From the NCBI RefSeq assembly GCF_003032475.1, contig NZ_CP028369.1:7378001-7442000 (forward strand): a stretch of 64,000 nucleotides of DNA, in the 5' to 3' direction. Each line of letters starts with the position of its first letter. Within the stretch, counting starts at the first letter, position 1. Source of the DNA: Streptomyces sp. P3 (GTDB lineage: Bacteria; Actinomycetota; Actinomycetes; Streptomycetales; Streptomycetaceae). Position numbers and translations under genes: made by a program. Below, one piece after another: positions 61,806-64,000 of the stretch. The notes below the pieces were generated by a model. The model saw only the letters and a program-made list of their open reading frames with translations, was not told the origin of the DNA and did not search any database.

Positions 61806-62225
61806 ATGGCAGCCAAGATCGAGGTGGACCCGGAGACCGGCTGCTGGCTGTGGACCGGTAGCTGCAACGGGAAGGGGCAGTCAGGCTACGGCCAAGTCTC
61901 CTACGAGGGAAAGACACAGCTTGTCCACCGTGTGGTGTTCAGGTTGTTGGTCGGTGAGATTCCGGAGGGCTTCCAGGTGCGTCATGCCGATCCTTGGGGA
62001 CGGCACTTTACGCTTTGCTGCAACCGGGACCACCTGGAAGCCGTGCCGAAGAAGGAAGCTCTGCGGCGCAGGGACTGGGAGCGCGCGCGAGCCAGGAGGA
62101 CGCACTGTCCCCACGGCCACGCGTACACGCCAGAGAACTCGTATCTGGATCCCCGAGGGTTTCGGCAGTGCCGGACGTGCTGCGCCGAGAGGGTAAGGAG
62201 CCGCCGGGTTCCCATGACCGTGTGA
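61806..62225 (+). CDS. HNH endonuclease-like protein
   Basis: A 139-residue protein. The start ETGCWLWTGSCNGKGQSGYG and VHRVVFRLLVGEIPEGFQV match phage HNH_3 endonucleases. The region that should hold the second His and Asn (VRHADPWGRHFTLCCNRDHLEAVP) keeps H..C.NxDHL in altered form. A zinc-finger-like CPHGHAYTPENSYLDPRGFR with CRTC follows. It accompanies the integrase, as on prophage ends. Start ATG 61806 has no clear ribosome binding site. Confidence 0.65.
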   Translation: MAAKIEVDPETGCWLWTGSCNGKGQSGYGQVSYEGKTQLVHRVVFRLLVGEIPEGFQVRHADPWGRHFTLCCNRDHLEAVPKKEALRRRDWERARARRTHCPHGHAYTPENSYLDPRGFRQCRTCCAERVRSRRVPMTV

Positions 62226-62255
62226 GATTTCGTGAGACGTGAGAGGGTCTGGGGC

Positions 62256-63584
62256 GTGAGTGAGACACCACCGAACCCCCTGCAATACCGCTTTGACGGG
62301 CCAGAAGACGCTCCGGTCCTGATCTTGGGTCCCTCACTGGGTACCACATGGCACATGTGGGACCGTCAGGTTCCCGAGCTGGCCCAGCAGTGGCGGGTGT
62401 TCCGCTTCGACCTGCCGGGCCACGGCGGCGCACCCGCCCACCCGGCGGGCTCGGTCTCGGACCTCGCCGAACGGCTGCTCGTCACGCTGGACAGGCTCGG
62501 GGTGCAGCGCTTCGGCTACGCGGGCTGCGCCTTCGGCGGCGCGGTCGGCGTGGAGCTGGCGCTGCGCCACCCCGAGCGCGTCGCCTCGCTCGCGCTGATC
62601 GCCGCGTCGCCCCGGTTCGGCACGGCCGACGAGTTCCGCCAACGCGGCGTGATCGTGCGCACCAACGGCCTCGACCCCATCGCCCGCACCTCGCCCGACC
62701 GCTGGTTCACCAGCGGATTCGCGGCCGCGCAGCCGGCGATCACCGAGTGGGCCGTGCAGATGGTGCGCACCACCGACCCGGGTTGCTACATAGCTGCCTG
62801 CGAGGCGCTAGCCGCGTTCGACGTACGGGCCGAGATCGGTCTCGTCGGCGTCCCGACGCTGGTCCTGGCCGGCTCGGACGACCTGGTCACCGGCCCCGCC
62901 GAGGCCCGCACCCTGGTGGCCGGCATCCCGGACGCCCGCCTCGCGGTCGTACCGGGCGCCTCGCACCTGGTGCCGGTGGAGCAGCCGGCCGCCGTCACCG
63001 ACCTGCTGGTCCGCCACTTCTCCACCGCGTGGCAGCCCGTCTACGACACGGTCACCGGGCAGACGGCCGTCCCGGGCATCCCGGTCAGGGCGATGCCGAC
63101 CGTGCCGTCGCAGTCCTCGCAGCCCTCGCAGTCGCCGCAGCCGGTGGCCGTCGCGGAGATCGCGCCCGCCCCGGTCCTCCAGCCGCCGCAGGTCATGGGC
63201 CGCCCCGACCCCATAGACGCCGGGCTGAAGGTGCGCCGGGAGGTCCTGGGCGACGCCCACGTGGACCGCACGCTGTCGCAGGCCGACGACTTCGCGGGGG
63301 ACTTCCAGGAGTTCGTCACCCGCTACGCCTGGGGCGAGGTCTGGGACCGGCCGGGCCTCGACCGCCGCACCCGCTCCTGCGTCACGCTCACCGCGCTGGT
63401 CGCCGGCGGCCACCTCGAGGAACTCGCCGTGCACACCCGGGCCGCGCTGCGCAACGGCCTCACCCCGGACGAGATCAAGGAGGTGCTGCTCCAGGCGGCC
63501 GTGTACTGCGGTCTGCCGGCGGCGAACGGCGCGTTCAGGGTGGCGCAGCAGGTCGTCCGTGAGGAGACCACCCCCACCGAGTGA
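62256..63584 (+). CDS. pcaL: PcaDC fusion (beta-ketoadipate enol-lactonase / CMD decarboxylase), PcaL-like
   Basis: A 442-residue fusion. About 1-260 is an alpha/beta hydrolase like 3-oxoadipate enol-lactone hydrolase (GTTWHMWDRQVPEL; FDLPGHGGA; VLAGSDDLVTGP; GASHLVPVEQP). A Ser/Gln/Pro linker lies near 285-300. About 320-430 is 4-carboxymuconolactone decarboxylase (RTRSCVTLTALVAGGHLEEL; EVLLQAAVYCGLPAA). The nucleophile elbow is GCAFGG, with Ala where Ser is normal, so the lactonase part may be inactive. GTG 62256 preferred over 62232. Confidence 0.82.
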   Translation: MSETPPNPLQYRFDGPEDAPVLILGPSLGTTWHMWDRQVPELAQQWRVFRFDLPGHGGAPAHPAGSVSDLAERLLVTLDRLGVQRFGYAGCAFGGAVGVELALRHPERVASLALIAASPRFGTADEFRQRGVIVRTNGLDPIARTSPDRWFTSGFAAAQPAITEWAVQMVRTTDPGCYIAACEALAAFDVRAEIGLVGVPTLVLAGSDDLVTGPAEARTLVAGIPDARLAVVPGASHLVPVEQPAAVTDLLVRHFSTAWQPVYDTVTGQTAVPGIPVRAMPTVPSQSSQPSQSPQPVAVAEIAPAPVLQPPQVMGRPDPIDAGLKVRREVLGDAHVDRTLSQADDFAGDFQEFVTRYAWGEVWDRPGLDRRTRSCVTLTALVAGGHLEELAVHTRAALRNGLTPDEIKEVLLQAAVYCGLPAANGAFRVAQQVVREETTPTE

Positions 63585-63618
63585 GCCCGGCGGCCGGCGC
63601 GGAGGCAGGATGGGAGGC

Positions 63619-64000
63619 ATGACGGCACTGAAGCTCACGAAGAAGGCGCACGCGTGCGTGCGCCTGGAGAAGGACGGGCGCACGCTCGTCGTCGACCCGG
63701 GCGGGTTCAGCGAGAGCGACGCCGCGCTCGGCGCGGACGCGATCCTCGTCACCCACGAGCACCCCGACCACTTCGACGAGGGACGACTGCGCGCCGCCCT
63801 GGAGGCCGACCCGGCGGCCGAGATCTGGACCCTGAGGTCGGTGGCCGAGAAGATCTCCGCGGCCTTCCCGGGCCGCGTCCACACCGTCGGCCACGGCGAC
63901 ACGTTCACCGCGGCGGGCTTCGACGTCCAGGTGCACGGCGAGCTGCACGCCGTCATCCACCCGGACATCCCGCGCATCACCAACGTCGGCTATCTGATCG
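63619..64000 (+). CDS. MBL-fold metallo-hydrolase, 3' end beyond window
   Basis: The first 127 residues of an UlaG-like metallo-beta-lactamase-fold protein, cut by the window end. The metal motif HEHPDHFD (HxHxDH) is present after VVDPGGFS and AILVTHEH. GGGAGG lies two bases before the ATG at 63619, with an earlier GGAGG also near. The substrate is unknown. It belongs to the core-looking block that follows the integrase. Confidence 0.8.
   Translation, partial: MTALKLTKKAHACVRLEKDGRTLVVDPGGFSESDAALGADAILVTHEHPDHFDEGRLRAALEADPAAEIWTLRSVAEKISAAFPGRVHTVGHGDTFTAAGFDVQVHGELHAVIHPDIPRITNVGYLI

Noticed and set aside
1..64000. tRNA, rRNA, CRISPR arrays, known riboswitches, replication origin
   Set aside because: Read by eye on both strands, no cloverleaf-type sequence, repeat-spacer array or recognised riboswitch was found; a tRNA or covariance search would be needed to be certain.

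Overview
The window looks like a stretch of Streptomyces chromosome. It has very high GC with strong third-position GC, GTG and TTG starts, many start/stop overlaps, and families typical of the genus: HATPase anti-sigma-like proteins, HTH-TPR regulators, an HTH-DUF5919 regulator, an ArsR-type mercury regulator and a PcaDC fusion. I saw no tRNA, rRNA or CRISPR array. Most of the window behaves as accessory DNA. It carries an IS256 element, a decayed IS110 element, a phage-type integrase and an 18.8 kb Tn554-like transposon. Core-type genes (PcaL-like fusion, MBL-fold hydrolase) return only after about 62.2 kb.

Layout. 0-13 kb is a mosaic of regulators and small enzymes: HATPase, two HTH-TPR regulators, alpha/beta hydrolase, TrmO-like methyltransferase, class IV aminotransferase, gamma-glutamylcyclotransferase-like protein, two APH-like genes (one frameshifted), a GNAT, CutA and peptide deformylase. 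It also holds an IS256 copy with an 8-bp target duplication and several gene remnants. 13.3-34.1 kb plus 52.9-54.0 kb is a probable natural-product cluster. Its genes run in order: RaSEA-like radical SAM, P450, SHMT-like PLP enzyme, GT9 heptosyltransferase, NodU/TobZ-type carbamoyltransferase, hexapeptide-acyltransferase/SGNH fusion, a three-domain GmhA-HldE polypeptide, HldD-like epimerase and GmhB phosphatase. A second run holds three NUDIX genes, an ABC exporter, a small membrane protein, a porphobilinogen deaminase (HemC) homologue, an MFS exporter and a methyltransferase. Together these can make ADP-heptose, attach it and carbamoylate it. No NRPS, PKS or RiPP core is visible, so the scaffold is unknown. 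An almost identical leader sequence precedes both runs.

34.086-52.925 kb is a Tn554-like transposon inserted in frame between two codons of the MFS exporter gene. A 6-7 bp core (ACCTGC/ACCTGCT) sits at both ends with short inverted ends. Three tyrosine-recombinase-like genes and a small coiled-coil protein move it. Its cargo is a mercury-resistance island: two ArsR-merA modules, merB, three MerR regulators, several small CC-containing membrane proteins, a metallothionein-like protein, and a thiol-redox chain (Trx-like lipoprotein, CcdA, VKOR, flavin disulfide reductase).

54-60.5 kb holds a HAD phosphatase, an HTH-DUF5919 regulator with a 46-bp palindromic operator, NUDIX and HD-domain hydrolases, a GpsA homologue, an IS110 pseudogene and an HD-gene remnant. 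60.6-62.2 kb carries an integrase and an HNH-like gene, a plausible island edge.
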